A stretch of 54,477 nt of DNA from Bordetella parapertussis (lineage in GTDB: Bacteria; Pseudomonadota; Gammaproteobacteria; Burkholderiales; Burkholderiaceae_B): assembly GCA_945862495.1 (NCBI GenBank), contig CAMAYM010000003.1, positions 1 to 54,477 of the forward strand. Direction: 5' to 3'. Below, in pieces: positions 8,192 through 15,694 of the stretch. The first letter of the stretch is position 1; each line of letters opens with the position of its first letter. A model generated the notes under the pieces. That model ran no database searches. It was not told the DNA's origin and saw only the letters and a program-made list of their open reading frames with translations. Both the position numbers and the translations under genes were made by a program.

Positions 8192-9205
8192 GTGTCTATT
8201 CAAAAACTCAGCCATCCTCCCCGCATCCTGCTGTCGGATAAAACGGCCGAAGAGCTCGTGCCCAAAATCGCCAATATCTTAGGCGCGGATGGCTACGTTC
8301 GCGTAACGGCACAACAAATCCATGATGGCTCTGCCGATGCCGATTTCTGTTTTGTTTCGCGTGACATCACCGCTACCTCTACCAAGCAAAACATCATTCC
8401 AGAAACGCAATATGTTTACGATGCGCTCAAAAGCTCAAAAGCGCTGCAATGGGTACACATTCACTCAGCTGGTGTAGATCGACAAATTTTCCTCGATCTA
8501 ATGGCAAAAGGGGTGACCGTCACGAGCTCATCCGGCGCGAGCGCGAGTCTCGTAGCGCAAACGGCCCTGACGGGATTACTCTCGCTGTCGCGTCGTTTTC
8601 CTCAACTTGCTGCTGCGCAACGGGCGCACGTTTGGGCACCCTTTTTCAAGGTCGGACTTCCTCCAGATCTCGAAGGACAGACGGCTACGATTGTTGGCTG
8701 GGGTCCGATTGGTCAAAAACTAGCCGCATGGTTAAAAGCGCTTGGACTAAACATTATTGTCGTGCGTCAGTCAGCGAGCTCGACAATCCCCGACACCCGC
8801 GTGGTGTCCTTTAACGAATTCAATCATATTCTTCCAGAAACGGATTGGCTGGTACTTGCCTGCCCACTCACCGCACAAACGACCAACTTAGTCAGCGCAG
8901 ATGCACTGAATCTCATGAAGTCCTCTGCGCATATCGTCAACATCTCACGCGGCGCAGTGATCGACGAACCCGCAATGATTAGCGCGCTACAAAGCGGGCG
9001 CCTGGCCGGTGCATACCTGGATGTGTTTGCGCAAGAGCCCTTGCCAACAGACTCACCACTTTGGGATATGCCCAACGTCATTGCAACGCCGCATACGGCT
9101 GGTTTTTCAGACGCCATCCTTCAGCGCATGGCGGATAAATTTATTGAAAATCTTGGGCATTATGCGCGCGGGGAAAGCTTCATCAACGTCGCACGCTTAG
9201 GCTAG
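8192..9205 (+). CDS. D-isomer-specific 2-hydroxyacid dehydrogenase
   Basis: 337 residues from the GTG at 8192 (MSIQKLSHPPRILLSDK); a GTG at 8138 is in frame but lies inside a perfect hairpin and gives an unlike-family extension. The NAD-binding Rossmann motif appears as GWGPIGQKLAAWLKALGLNIIVV (about 170-192). The catalytic arginine lies in VNISRGAVIDEPAM, and the acid and histidine lie in LDVFAQEPLP and ATPHTAG. This is the D-lactate/phosphoglycerate/glyoxylate reductase family, acting with NAD(P)H on a 2-keto acid that I cannot specify. It is shorter than SerA and has no ACT domain. Probably transcribed with the aldolase gene 83 bases upstream. Confidence 0.85.
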   Translation: MSIQKLSHPPRILLSDKTAEELVPKIANILGADGYVRVTAQQIHDGSADADFCFVSRDITATSTKQNIIPETQYVYDALKSSKALQWVHIHSAGVDRQIFLDLMAKGVTVTSSSGASASLVAQTALTGLLSLSRRFPQLAAAQRAHVWAPFFKVGLPPDLEGQTATIVGWGPIGQKLAAWLKALGLNIIVVRQSASSTIPDTRVVSFNEFNHILPETDWLVLACPLTAQTTNLVSADALNLMKSSAHIVNISRGAVIDEPAMISALQSGRLAGAYLDVFAQEPLPTDSPLWDMPNVIATPHTAGFSDAILQRMADKFIENLGHYARGESFINVARLG

Positions 9206-9242
9206 TGTTTGAGTCGGGCGCCCCAATTTCCCTTGCTTAGCG

Positions 9243-9326
9243 TACAATGACAGCACGGTACAACGTTCCAGTCCTCGTACCGCGCTAAGCCCCAACTCTG
9301 TGGGCGCTCGCCTCCAAGGCGTTTTT
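9243..9326 (+). promoter_or_regulatory. Possible structured 5' leader of rhlE
   Basis: The 192-base gap before rhlE holds a TACAAT -10-like hexamer (9243-9248, no convincing -35), a nearly perfect hairpin (9252-9261 with 9277-9286, CGGTAC/GTACCG core) and a short GC hairpin CGCCT-cca-AGGCG (9309-9321) followed by five T (9322-9326), which looks like a weak intrinsic terminator. The last could end the upstream gene's transcript or act as an attenuator for rhlE, whose relatives are often cold-regulated through their leaders. All of this is by eye. Confidence 0.4.
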
Positions 9327-9397
9327 ACTCCCTGTTCGTCTGCCCCGATTGGAGTCCACATTTAGTTGCGGACCGGCACGACGATGGAGCTGTTCTC

Positions 9398-10864
9398 TTG
9401 TCTACTTCGATTACTTTTGCTGACCTCGGGTTGGCCGATCCTCTTATGCGTGCGATTGCCGATGCCGGCTATACCGTACCTACTCCTATCCAAGCACAAG
9501 CCATTCCTCGCGTCCTTGCGGGCGGAGACTTGCTGGCCGCCGCACAAACCGGCACGGGTAAAACCGCCGGTTTTACGCTCCCTATTTTGCACATGCTGCT
9601 TGCCAAGCCGCTTGAGGTGCGCAAACCCGGCCGTCCACGTGTACTGATTCTGACGCCTACCCGCGAATTGACCGCACAGGTCGAAGAGTCCGTCAAAACT
9701 TACGGCATCCACACCAAAATCTCCTCTATGGTGATTTTTGGTGGCGTCAACATCAACCCCCAAACCTCCGCCCTGCGCAAACCCATCGACATCTTGGTGG
9801 CAACACCCGGTCGCTTGCTGGATCATTGCCAGCAGCGCAACGTAGACTTGTCTGGTGTAGAAATTCTCGTCCTTGACGAAGCCGACCGCATGCTTGACAT
9901 GGGCTTTATCCGTGACATTCGCAAAATTCTTGCCCTGCTGCCACGTCAGCGTCAAAACCTGCTCTTTTCAGCGACGTTCTCGGACGAAATCCGTGAACTG
10001 TCCAAAGGCGTCCTCAATAACGCTTCTGAGGTTTCCGTTGCCGCACGCAACACCACAGCCGAGCGTGTCGATCAAACCGTTCACATGGTGACCCAGGCGC
10101 ACAAACGTGACATTCTTAGCCACATCATCCGCGAAAGTGGCTGGCACCAGGTGTTGGTCTTTACACGCACCAAGCACGGTGCAAATCGCCTCGCTGAAAA
10201 ACTTGTCAAAGACGGCTTGTCTGCTTCGGCCATTCACGGCAACAAGAGTCAGGCGGCACGTACCCGCGCGCTGGATGATTTCAAAAAGGGCAAAGTTGCC
10301 GTGCTAGTCGCGACCGACATCGCCGCCCGCGGTCTCGATATCGACCAACTGCCTCAGGTCGTGAACTTCGAATTGCCCAACGTCCCCGAGGACTACGTGC
10401 ACCGCATTGGTCGCACAGGTCGTGCAGGTGCCGCAGGCTCAGCCGTGTCCTTAGTGGATTCGAGCGAAGTCAAATACCTCAAAGCCATCGAACGCATTAT
10501 TAAAAAGCAGATTCCACAGGTCCCGGCCCCAACGGGCTGGACTGCCTCGCCTGCTTCTCCACACGATGCGGACGATGAGGCACGCTCTGAGGGTCGCCGC
10601 GACGGCCCACGTCGCCCACAGCAGCGCTCCTCCCGCCCGAGCGGCACGTCGGGCACAGGTGCCCCACGTCCTGCACGTGCAGGCCAGGGTGCGGGTCAGG
10701 GTGCGGGTCAAGCGCCTCGCCGTGAAGGTCAGGGTAGCGGTCGTGCCCCTTCGGGTCATGCCCCTGCGCGCGCAGGCTCCGGCGGTCCCGTTCGGACCGG
10801 TTCGGGCCCAAATAGCCCAAGTCAGGCCAATCGCCCCCGTCGCCCAGCCCTTTTTAACAAGTAA
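9398..10864 (+). CDS. rhlE: DEAD-box ATP-dependent RNA helicase RhlE
   Basis: 488 residues from a TTG start at 9398, which has GGAG 8 bases upstream; no in-frame ATG gives a better N terminus. Helicase motifs are complete and in order: Q motif (FADLGL...TPIQAQAIP), motif I AAQTGTGKT (48-56), PTRELTAQ, VATPGRLLDH, DEAD (VLDEADRMLD), SAT (LLFSATF), ATDIAARGLDI and HRIGRTGRAG. RhlE helicases remodel RNA in ribosome assembly, mRNA turnover and cold growth. The last 100 or so residues are low-complexity and rich in Arg, Gly, Pro and Ala with GAGQGAGQ repeats, typical of RNA-binding tails in this family. Confidence 0.93.
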   Translation: MSTSITFADLGLADPLMRAIADAGYTVPTPIQAQAIPRVLAGGDLLAAAQTGTGKTAGFTLPILHMLLAKPLEVRKPGRPRVLILTPTRELTAQVEESVKTYGIHTKISSMVIFGGVNINPQTSALRKPIDILVATPGRLLDHCQQRNVDLSGVEILVLDEADRMLDMGFIRDIRKILALLPRQRQNLLFSATFSDEIRELSKGVLNNASEVSVAARNTTAERVDQTVHMVTQAHKRDILSHIIRESGWHQVLVFTRTKHGANRLAEKLVKDGLSASAIHGNKSQAARTRALDDFKKGKVAVLVATDIAARGLDIDQLPQVVNFELPNVPEDYVHRIGRTGRAGAAGSAVSLVDSSEVKYLKAIERIIKKQIPQVPAPTGWTASPASPHDADDEARSEGRRDGPRRPQQRSSRPSGTSGTGAPRPARAGQGAGQGAGQAPRREGQGSGRAPSGHAPARAGSGGPVRTGSGPNSPSQANRPRRPALFNK

Positions 10865-10875
10865 TTTGCCTGCAA

Positions 10876-10898
10876 ACAGGCTGGTGCGTCCAGCCTGT
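10876..10898 (+). repeat. Perfect 9-bp stem-loop upstream of prfC
   Basis: ACAGGCTGG (10876-10884), loop TGCGT, CCAGCCTGT (10890-10898). It ends 13 bases before the prfC ATG and is followed by AAAAT rather than a T-run. It could be a Rho-independent stop lacking its U-tract, an RNA stabiliser at the end of rhlE, or a structure near the prfC ribosome site, where no good Shine-Dalgarno sequence is visible. Confidence 0.6.
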
Positions 10899-10911
10899 AA
10901 AATCCGCCATC

Positions 10912-12522
10912 ATGAGTATTCAATCTGAAGTTGCGCGACGCAGAACGTTCGCCATTATTTCTCACCCTGACGCCGGTAAAACGACACTCACCGAAAAGCT
11001 TTTGCTTTTCGCGGGTGCGATTCAAATCGCCGGCAGCGTCAAGGCACGCAAGGCCTCACGTCATGCGTCCTCAGACTGGATGGAAATCGAAAAACAACGT
11101 GGCATTTCAGTTGCCTCCTCCGTGATGCAGATGGAATACCGCGATTGCGTGATTAATTTGCTCGACACCCCAGGCCACCAGGATTTCTCCGAAGACACCT
11201 ACCGCGTCCTAACGGCAGTTGATGCCGCACTCATGGTGATCGACGCGGCAAACGGCGTTGAGCCACAAACCATTCGCTTGCTGCAAGTCTGCCGTGCGCG
11301 CAATACACCCATCATCACCTTTATTAACAAGATGGATCGTGAAGTGCGTGATCCGCTTGAGCTACTGTCCGAAATCGAACAGCACATTGGTATGGATGCC
11401 GTCCCTTTCTCCTGGCCTGTTGGTATGGGCAAAGCGTTTGGCGGCGTATTTGATATTCAGCGGGACCGCATGCGCCTTTTCCGACCTGGACAAGAGCGTC
11501 GCAATGACAGCACGGATGATTTTATTGATGGGCTAGACAACCCTGAAATCGCCAAGCGGTTTGGTTCCGCCTTTGAACAAGCCAAGGATGAAATCGAGCT
11601 CATTCAAGCTGCGGCGCCAACCTTCGATCACGAAGCTTTTTTAGCAGGCAAGCAAACCCCGATCTTTTTTGGTTCTGCCATCAATAACTTTGGCGTTCAA
11701 GAGGTATTGGATGCCTTAGTCGACCAAGCACCACCGCCTGGCTCACGTCAAGCGCTGGAGCGCGTCGTCTACCCCGAAGAGCCCAAATTTACCGGTGTTG
11801 TGTTTAAGGTCCAAGCGAACATGGATCCTGCACACCGCGATCGCGTGGCTTTCGTTCGCGTGAGCTCAGGTAAGTTTGAACGTGGGATGCGCCTTAAAGT
11901 CTCGCGCAATGGTAAAGAAATTCGACCCAATAACGTTGTGTCTTTTTTGTCACAACGCCGTGAACTTGTCGATGAAGCCTATGCGGGCGACGTCATTGGT
12001 ATTCCGAATCATGGAATCCTGCACCTCGGTGATGTATTAACCGAAGGCGAAGCCTTGCATTTTACCGGTCTGCCATTTTTTGCACCCGAACTCTTTCAAG
12101 CGGTTGAAACAAAAGATCCGCTTCGGATCAAGCAGCTTCGCACAGGTCTGCTTCAGCTTGGCGAAGAAGGTGCCATCCAAGTATTTAAACCTATCGCCGC
12201 AGGTGGTGCGATGTTGCTTGGTGCGGTCGGCCAACTTCAATTTGAAGTCGTGGCCCATCGCCTACAGGCCGAATACGGCGCCGAAGCCCGGTTGATGCCT
12301 TCTCGCTACAACATGGCGCGCTGGATTACTGCTGAAGATCCAAAAGAATTGCGCAAATTCATCGATGCGAACGCCTCTCATATCGCCTATGATGTGGTCG
12401 AAGCACCTGCCTTCCTCGTATCGTCAACCGCGCAACTTCGCGTCGCCGAAGAGCGCCATCCGGCGATCCGGTTTCACGCAATGCGTGAACACGGCGGTCA
12501 AGTGTTTGCTGACAAAGTCTGA
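10912..12522 (+). CDS. prfC: Peptide chain release factor 3
   Basis: 536 residues, the normal length of RF3, a translational GTPase that ejects RF1 or RF2 from the ribosome after peptide release. GTPase motifs: G1 SHPDAGKTTLTEK (18-30), EKQRGISVASSV with the switch threonine-region glycine-isoleucine-serine, G3 DTPGHQDFSEDTYR, G4 NKMDR and later GSAINNFGV. The EF-G-like domain II follows (VFKVQANMDPAHRDRVAFVRVSSG). The C-terminal QLQFEVVAHRLQAEYG matches RF3. Start ATG at 10912 gives the canonical N terminus. The next gene begins 23 bases downstream on the same strand. Confidence 0.96.
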   Translation: MSIQSEVARRRTFAIISHPDAGKTTLTEKLLLFAGAIQIAGSVKARKASRHASSDWMEIEKQRGISVASSVMQMEYRDCVINLLDTPGHQDFSEDTYRVLTAVDAALMVIDAANGVEPQTIRLLQVCRARNTPIITFINKMDREVRDPLELLSEIEQHIGMDAVPFSWPVGMGKAFGGVFDIQRDRMRLFRPGQERRNDSTDDFIDGLDNPEIAKRFGSAFEQAKDEIELIQAAAPTFDHEAFLAGKQTPIFFGSAINNFGVQEVLDALVDQAPPPGSRQALERVVYPEEPKFTGVVFKVQANMDPAHRDRVAFVRVSSGKFERGMRLKVSRNGKEIRPNNVVSFLSQRRELVDEAYAGDVIGIPNHGILHLGDVLTEGEALHFTGLPFFAPELFQAVETKDPLRIKQLRTGLLQLGEEGAIQVFKPIAAGGAMLLGAVGQLQFEVVAHRLQAEYGAEARLMPSRYNMARWITAEDPKELRKFIDANASHIAYDVVEAPAFLVSSTAQLRVAEERHPAIRFHAMREHGGQVFADKV

Positions 12523-12545
12523 CACCCTGTCCATCAGAGATCCTT

Positions 12546-13145
12546 ATGTCTTGGCGTGCCCTCACCCTCTTTTTGTTGCTTGCCATCGTCGCTTCCTGGC
12601 AAGGCGGTAGACAGCTTGGCCTCTGGCTTGTTGACCAAGCGCCCGAGTCCATCGCCTCGGCCTTTAACTCAAATAATGAAAGCGGTACGGTACTGGATGC
12701 GGATGGGAAACCTCTCGCACCACAGCCTCCCCAACCACGCATTGATGGCACGCTTGGTGTCCCAAAAGAAATGGCCCCTGTTGAATGGACGATCGCGCCT
12801 GTGATTGCCTCAAATGCAGATGCCAACTCTTACAAAAAAGATGGCGAAGAAAACGATCAGGGCGACGGTGAGGAAGATAAAGAAACCTCCTCTGACTCCG
12901 TTCGTTCTGTTGATGTGCGGGCTCCTGACCCTGTCACCACGCGGCCCAATACCCCCCCTCCCGTTCCAGCGTTAAGTTGGCAAGCGTCTTTAAAGAAAGA
13001 GCTCGCTCAGTGCGATAGCGTAAATTTCTTTAGGCGCCCTGGTTGTATTGATGCGGCGCAATCCAAGTACTGCAATCCAAACAATGCCTGGGGAAAAATC
13101 GCCGAATGTCCAGAGGGCACTAGCGTCGTCAGTCCAGGCGGCTAA
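12546..13145 (+). CDS. Unknown membrane-anchored, acidic/proline-rich protein
   Basis: 199 residues; I recognise no family. One hydrophobic segment (residues about 5-18) serves as signal anchor or uncleaved signal peptide. Residues about 45-75 are proline-rich, 94-118 are strongly acidic (KKDGEENDQGDGEEDKETSS) and 125-145 are proline/threonine-rich, predicting a disordered periplasmic linker. The last 45 residues hold four cysteines (AQCDS, RPGCIDAAQSKYC, AECPEG), suggesting a small disulfide-bonded domain. It may be co-transcribed with prfC, 23 bases upstream. Its stop overlaps the rpoN stop by 4 bases. The C-terminal cysteine pattern is reminiscent of small periplasmic domains in Burkholderiales hypotheticals, but no function can be given. 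Confidence 0.7.
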   Translation: MSWRALTLFLLLAIVASWQGGRQLGLWLVDQAPESIASAFNSNNESGTVLDADGKPLAPQPPQPRIDGTLGVPKEMAPVEWTIAPVIASNADANSYKKDGEENDQGDGEEDKETSSDSVRSVDVRAPDPVTTRPNTPPPVPALSWQASLKKELAQCDSVNFFRRPGCIDAAQSKYCNPNNAWGKIAECPEGTSVVSPGG

Positions 13146-14635
13146 GCCACACCCGCTTGTGACTTGCGTAGCGGTGCTGTGGGTATTCTCATTTGCTCTC
13201 GGTATTTTGCAACGGTCCTGCGTGCGATCGTAATACCATCCTTATCCAACAACGTGACGAGCTGACTGTCTGACAGCGGTCGAGCCCTATCTTCTTGACG
13301 AATCAACGCCTGAATCCGCGTCTGAACCGCCGTCGAGGAGGTGGCTTCACCTCCGTCAGTCGCTAAGCCCGTACTGAAAAACCGCTTGAGCTCGAGCGTA
13401 CCAAATGGCGTTACCATGTATTTCTGTGTCGTTGCACGCGAAATCGTGGACTCGTGCATCCCGAGCTCAAGAGCAATGTCCTTAAGTGTGAGAGGCCGTA
13501 CCGCCTCCCAACCTTTTGAAAAAAAGCTTTGTTGATGCGTCACAATCACTTGGGAGACACGCAAAATTGTCTCAAACCGCTGCGCAACATTGCGGATCAT
13601 CCAGCGCGCCTCTTGCAACTGCCCATGAAGCGCACTGTTCGCTCCACCGCGAGGACTACCAAGTGCCTCTGCATACATCGCATTGACTCGCAGCTTTGGC
13701 ATCACAGCTTCGTTGAGATGCGCCTCCCATCCCTTGCGTGTTTTCCGCACAATCACATCCGGCACAGCAAAGTCTGCCGCAGGCTTGTTCCATCGGCTTC
13801 CCGGTCGGGGATTCAACCGCACGATCAGCGCGTGCGCACGACGTAATACATCCGCCTCGCAACGAAGCGCTTCTCGCAACTTGCTCATATTGCCCGTTGC
13901 CAAAATATTCAGGTGCAGCTGACATATTCGGCGTGCCAGCGCCAGGACTTCTGCATCTTTCATCTCAGGTAAACGGTCTGGCTCCGCGTACTGCAGTTGC
14001 AGGTCTAAACACTCCCCTAAATTTCGGGCGCCCACACCAGGCGGATCCATAGACTGTAAAAAAGTCAGCCCTAGCCGAAACTCATCGAGCTCCAAACCCA
14101 ACTCTGGAGGCATCCAACCCACAATTTCTTCAAGCGGAGAGGCCAACAACCCGTCTTCATTGAGCTCCTCAATCAGCAAACGCACAATGGCAGCATCCCG
14201 CTGACCAATTTGAGTCATCCCTAGCTGACCTATTAAATACTCCCGTAAATTGCTCTCACGGGCCGCCTCGGGGCGCTCCGTCAGCTCATCATCCCTTGAG
14301 TGTCGCGACTCCGTTGAAAACTCTGGGCGCTCGCGCTCAAAGGACGGTTCGCGCTCCAAAGAGGAGGTCGCTGACCCCTCTAGGTCCGCCTGGGACGTCT
14401 CAGAAGGGTCTGTAGGACCCTCAAATGCCTGGTCAACCCTCACAGTAGAACCCAGCGCACCGGGGTCTTGTAAGCCGTCACCTTCTTGTTCTAACAGGGG
14501 ATTTTCAGCAAGCGCCTTCGCAACTTCCGCCTCTAAGTCGAGGGTCGACAGCTGCAAAAGCCGGATGGACTGTTGCAGCGCCGGGGTCAGTGTCAAACTC
14601 TGACCAAGACGAAATTCGAGAAAATTGCGAGTCAT
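13142..14635 (-). CDS. rpoN: RNA polymerase sigma-54 factor
   Basis: Sigma-54 directs RNA polymerase to -24/-12 promoters and needs AAA+ activators. From the ATG at 14635 the protein has 497 residues (MTRNFLEFRLGQSL...). Region I is LTLTPALQQSIRLLQLSTLDLEAEV, region II is an acidic stretch rich in Glu, Ser and Asp, and region III carries the core-binding and DNA-binding parts. The RpoN box is ARRTVAKYRE near the C terminus, and the helix-turn-helix is LKDIALELGMHESTISRATTQKYM. Starts at 14653 (ATG) and 14671 (GTG) are also possible; no strong Shine-Dalgarno sequence decides. Unusually, no lptB, hpf or ptsN genes are adjacent; the gene is alone between an unknown gene and a divergent membrane-protein gene. 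Confidence 0.95.
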   Translation of the reverse strand: MTRNFLEFRLGQSLTLTPALQQSIRLLQLSTLDLEAEVAKALAENPLLEQEGDGLQDPGALGSTVRVDQAFEGPTDPSETSQADLEGSATSSLEREPSFERERPEFSTESRHSRDDELTERPEAARESNLREYLIGQLGMTQIGQRDAAIVRLLIEELNEDGLLASPLEEIVGWMPPELGLELDEFRLGLTFLQSMDPPGVGARNLGECLDLQLQYAEPDRLPEMKDAEVLALARRICQLHLNILATGNMSKLREALRCEADVLRRAHALIVRLNPRPGSRWNKPAADFAVPDVIVRKTRKGWEAHLNEAVMPKLRVNAMYAEALGSPRGGANSALHGQLQEARWMIRNVAQRFETILRVSQVIVTHQQSFFSKGWEAVRPLTLKDIALELGMHESTISRATTQKYMVTPFGTLELKRFFSTGLATDGGEATSSTAVQTRIQALIRQEDRARPLSDSQLVTLLDKDGITIARRTVAKYREQMRIPTAPLRKSQAGVA

Positions 14636-14651
14636 AGGTACAATATTTTGC

Positions 14652-15287
14652 ATGATGATCACACCAAACACCGCAAATACCCGAAAAGACGTCTATCTAC
14701 TGGGCAATACTTTGTTGCGTCTGGGACTGCCGCGACTCATTATTCGCTTAGTCGTGACCTTAAGTGTGCTGGCCTTACTACTTTATTGCGTACAAGGCAT
14801 TCTTGCACGCGGTAAAGGCTGGTTAGAGTTTATTCTGCATATCTCAGGTCTCACCGAGATCCTTGGCAAGACGGTGATCGATTTTGTCATGCAGTATCAA
14901 AAATTCTTCTGGTGGCTGATTGCTGCGCTCCTGATACTTTTTGTCCTAAGCGGACTCATGAGCTGGCTCAAGGCTAGCGTCAAGCGCGGCCGTGCTGCAC
15001 TCGTTCCCCTTGGCGAAATACGCAAGCTCTGTGCTGGCCTCAGCCAAGAGGCACTCGATGTGCTGGATTGGGTATGGCGAGACAAGTCAACGCCGATCAC
15101 GATCGGTAACATACAGGCCACGCTCACGCAGCTTCGCTCAGGCCGTCAACGCAAATTAGATTTAGCGCGCGCACAAAAGCTTGAGCTTGAACTTGCCCTC
15201 ACGCCTAAAACCTCGGCGCCAGCGAGCACCCCATCAGGCACATCTCCTGCTCCAGGCGGTCAGCGCGAACCGACGCTTCTTGCCTAA
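14652..15287 (+). CDS. Hypothetical inner-membrane protein, two helices
   Basis: 211 residues from ATG 14652 (or 14655). Two strong transmembrane segments are visible, at roughly residues 27-47 (IIRLVVTLSVLALLLYCV) and 79-99 (FFWWLIAALLILFVLSGLM), followed by a basic cytoplasmic-looking domain with KASVKRGRAAL, a helical DVLDWVWRDKSTPITIGNIQATLTQLRSGRQRKLDLARAQKLELELAL region and a proline/serine-rich tail. No family recognised. Divergent from rpoN; the ATG at 14652 and the alternative rpoN ATG at 14653 overlap in the palindrome CATG, so the two promoters must be embedded in each other's coding or leader region. Function unknown. Confidence 0.7.
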   Translation: MMITPNTANTRKDVYLLGNTLLRLGLPRLIIRLVVTLSVLALLLYCVQGILARGKGWLEFILHISGLTEILGKTVIDFVMQYQKFFWWLIAALLILFVLSGLMSWLKASVKRGRAALVPLGEIRKLCAGLSQEALDVLDWVWRDKSTPITIGNIQATLTQLRSGRQRKLDLARAQKLELELALTPKTSAPASTPSGTSPAPGGQREPTLLA

Positions 15288-15694
15288 ACAGACCGTTGCT
15301 TAAAAGTGCCTTGTTAAGCCCCCAAAGTGAGGCCACGCTTGCTTTTGAACTGCTTTTATGTTTGACTTATGGTTATGGTTGCGCACATTTCAGGCTTTGC
15401 CTGTCCTCGTTTAAATCTTATCGCCTCACAGGGCGAGGGTACGTTGTCGCGTGCCGGACGTACGTCCGCCTCTGCCAAGCTTGTCTCCACACTCAGCCTC
15501 CTACCGCTACTACTAGCGATCGGTTGCCGGACCTAGCGTCCCGTGGTAGTCCGGCAACCCTTGGCCACTCCGTATTACCCCACCAGATCCCTTTTATTAC
15601 GCCCGGCTCTACCGGATGCTGGTCAAAAACCAGCAACAGATGATTGCGATGTCCCCGAAATACGACGTCGGATAAAACAGACTTGAGGTTAAAC
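15288..15694 (+). promoter_or_regulatory. leuA leader region with alternative RNA structures
   Basis: A 407-base gap with no convincing gene apart from a short leucine-rich ORF (15358-15414). A perfect 11-bp hairpin forms from GGTTGCCGGAC (15522-15532) and GTCCGGCAACC (15549-15559). The octamer TGCCGGAC also occurs earlier (15452-15459) and could pair with the same 3' arm, giving a mutually exclusive fold; that earlier copy can instead fold on itself through GGACGTACGTCC. A further small hairpin is GCTGGT-caaaa-ACCAGC. There is no U-tract after the main hairpin. The arrangement resembles a transcription attenuator for a leucine biosynthetic gene. A promoter match TTGAAC (15345)-17-TATGGT (15368) is an alternative reading of part of the region. 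Confidence 0.5.
15358..15414 (+). CDS. Putative leucine-rich leader peptide of leuA
   Basis: An 18-codon ORF reading MFDLWLWLRTFQALPVLV, with five leucines (TTA, TTA, TTG, TTG, CTC), three of them alternating with tryptophan over residues 4-8. Leader peptides rich in the end product are the hallmark of ribosome-mediated attenuation of amino-acid operons. Against it: no good Shine-Dalgarno sequence precedes the ATG, and the 108 bases to the main hairpin are long. It would be refuted if transcription starts inside it. Confidence 0.4.
   Translation: MFDLWLWLRTFQALPVLV

Noticed and set aside
10393..10820. Long open frames on the minus strand within the rhlE 3' region
   Set aside because: These are shadows of a repetitive GC-rich coding tail; the plus-strand helicase motifs fix the true frame.
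15296..15643. A 115-codon open frame in the leuA leader
   Set aside because: It runs through the hairpins and has no protein-like composition or ribosome site. The structured leader explains the region better.
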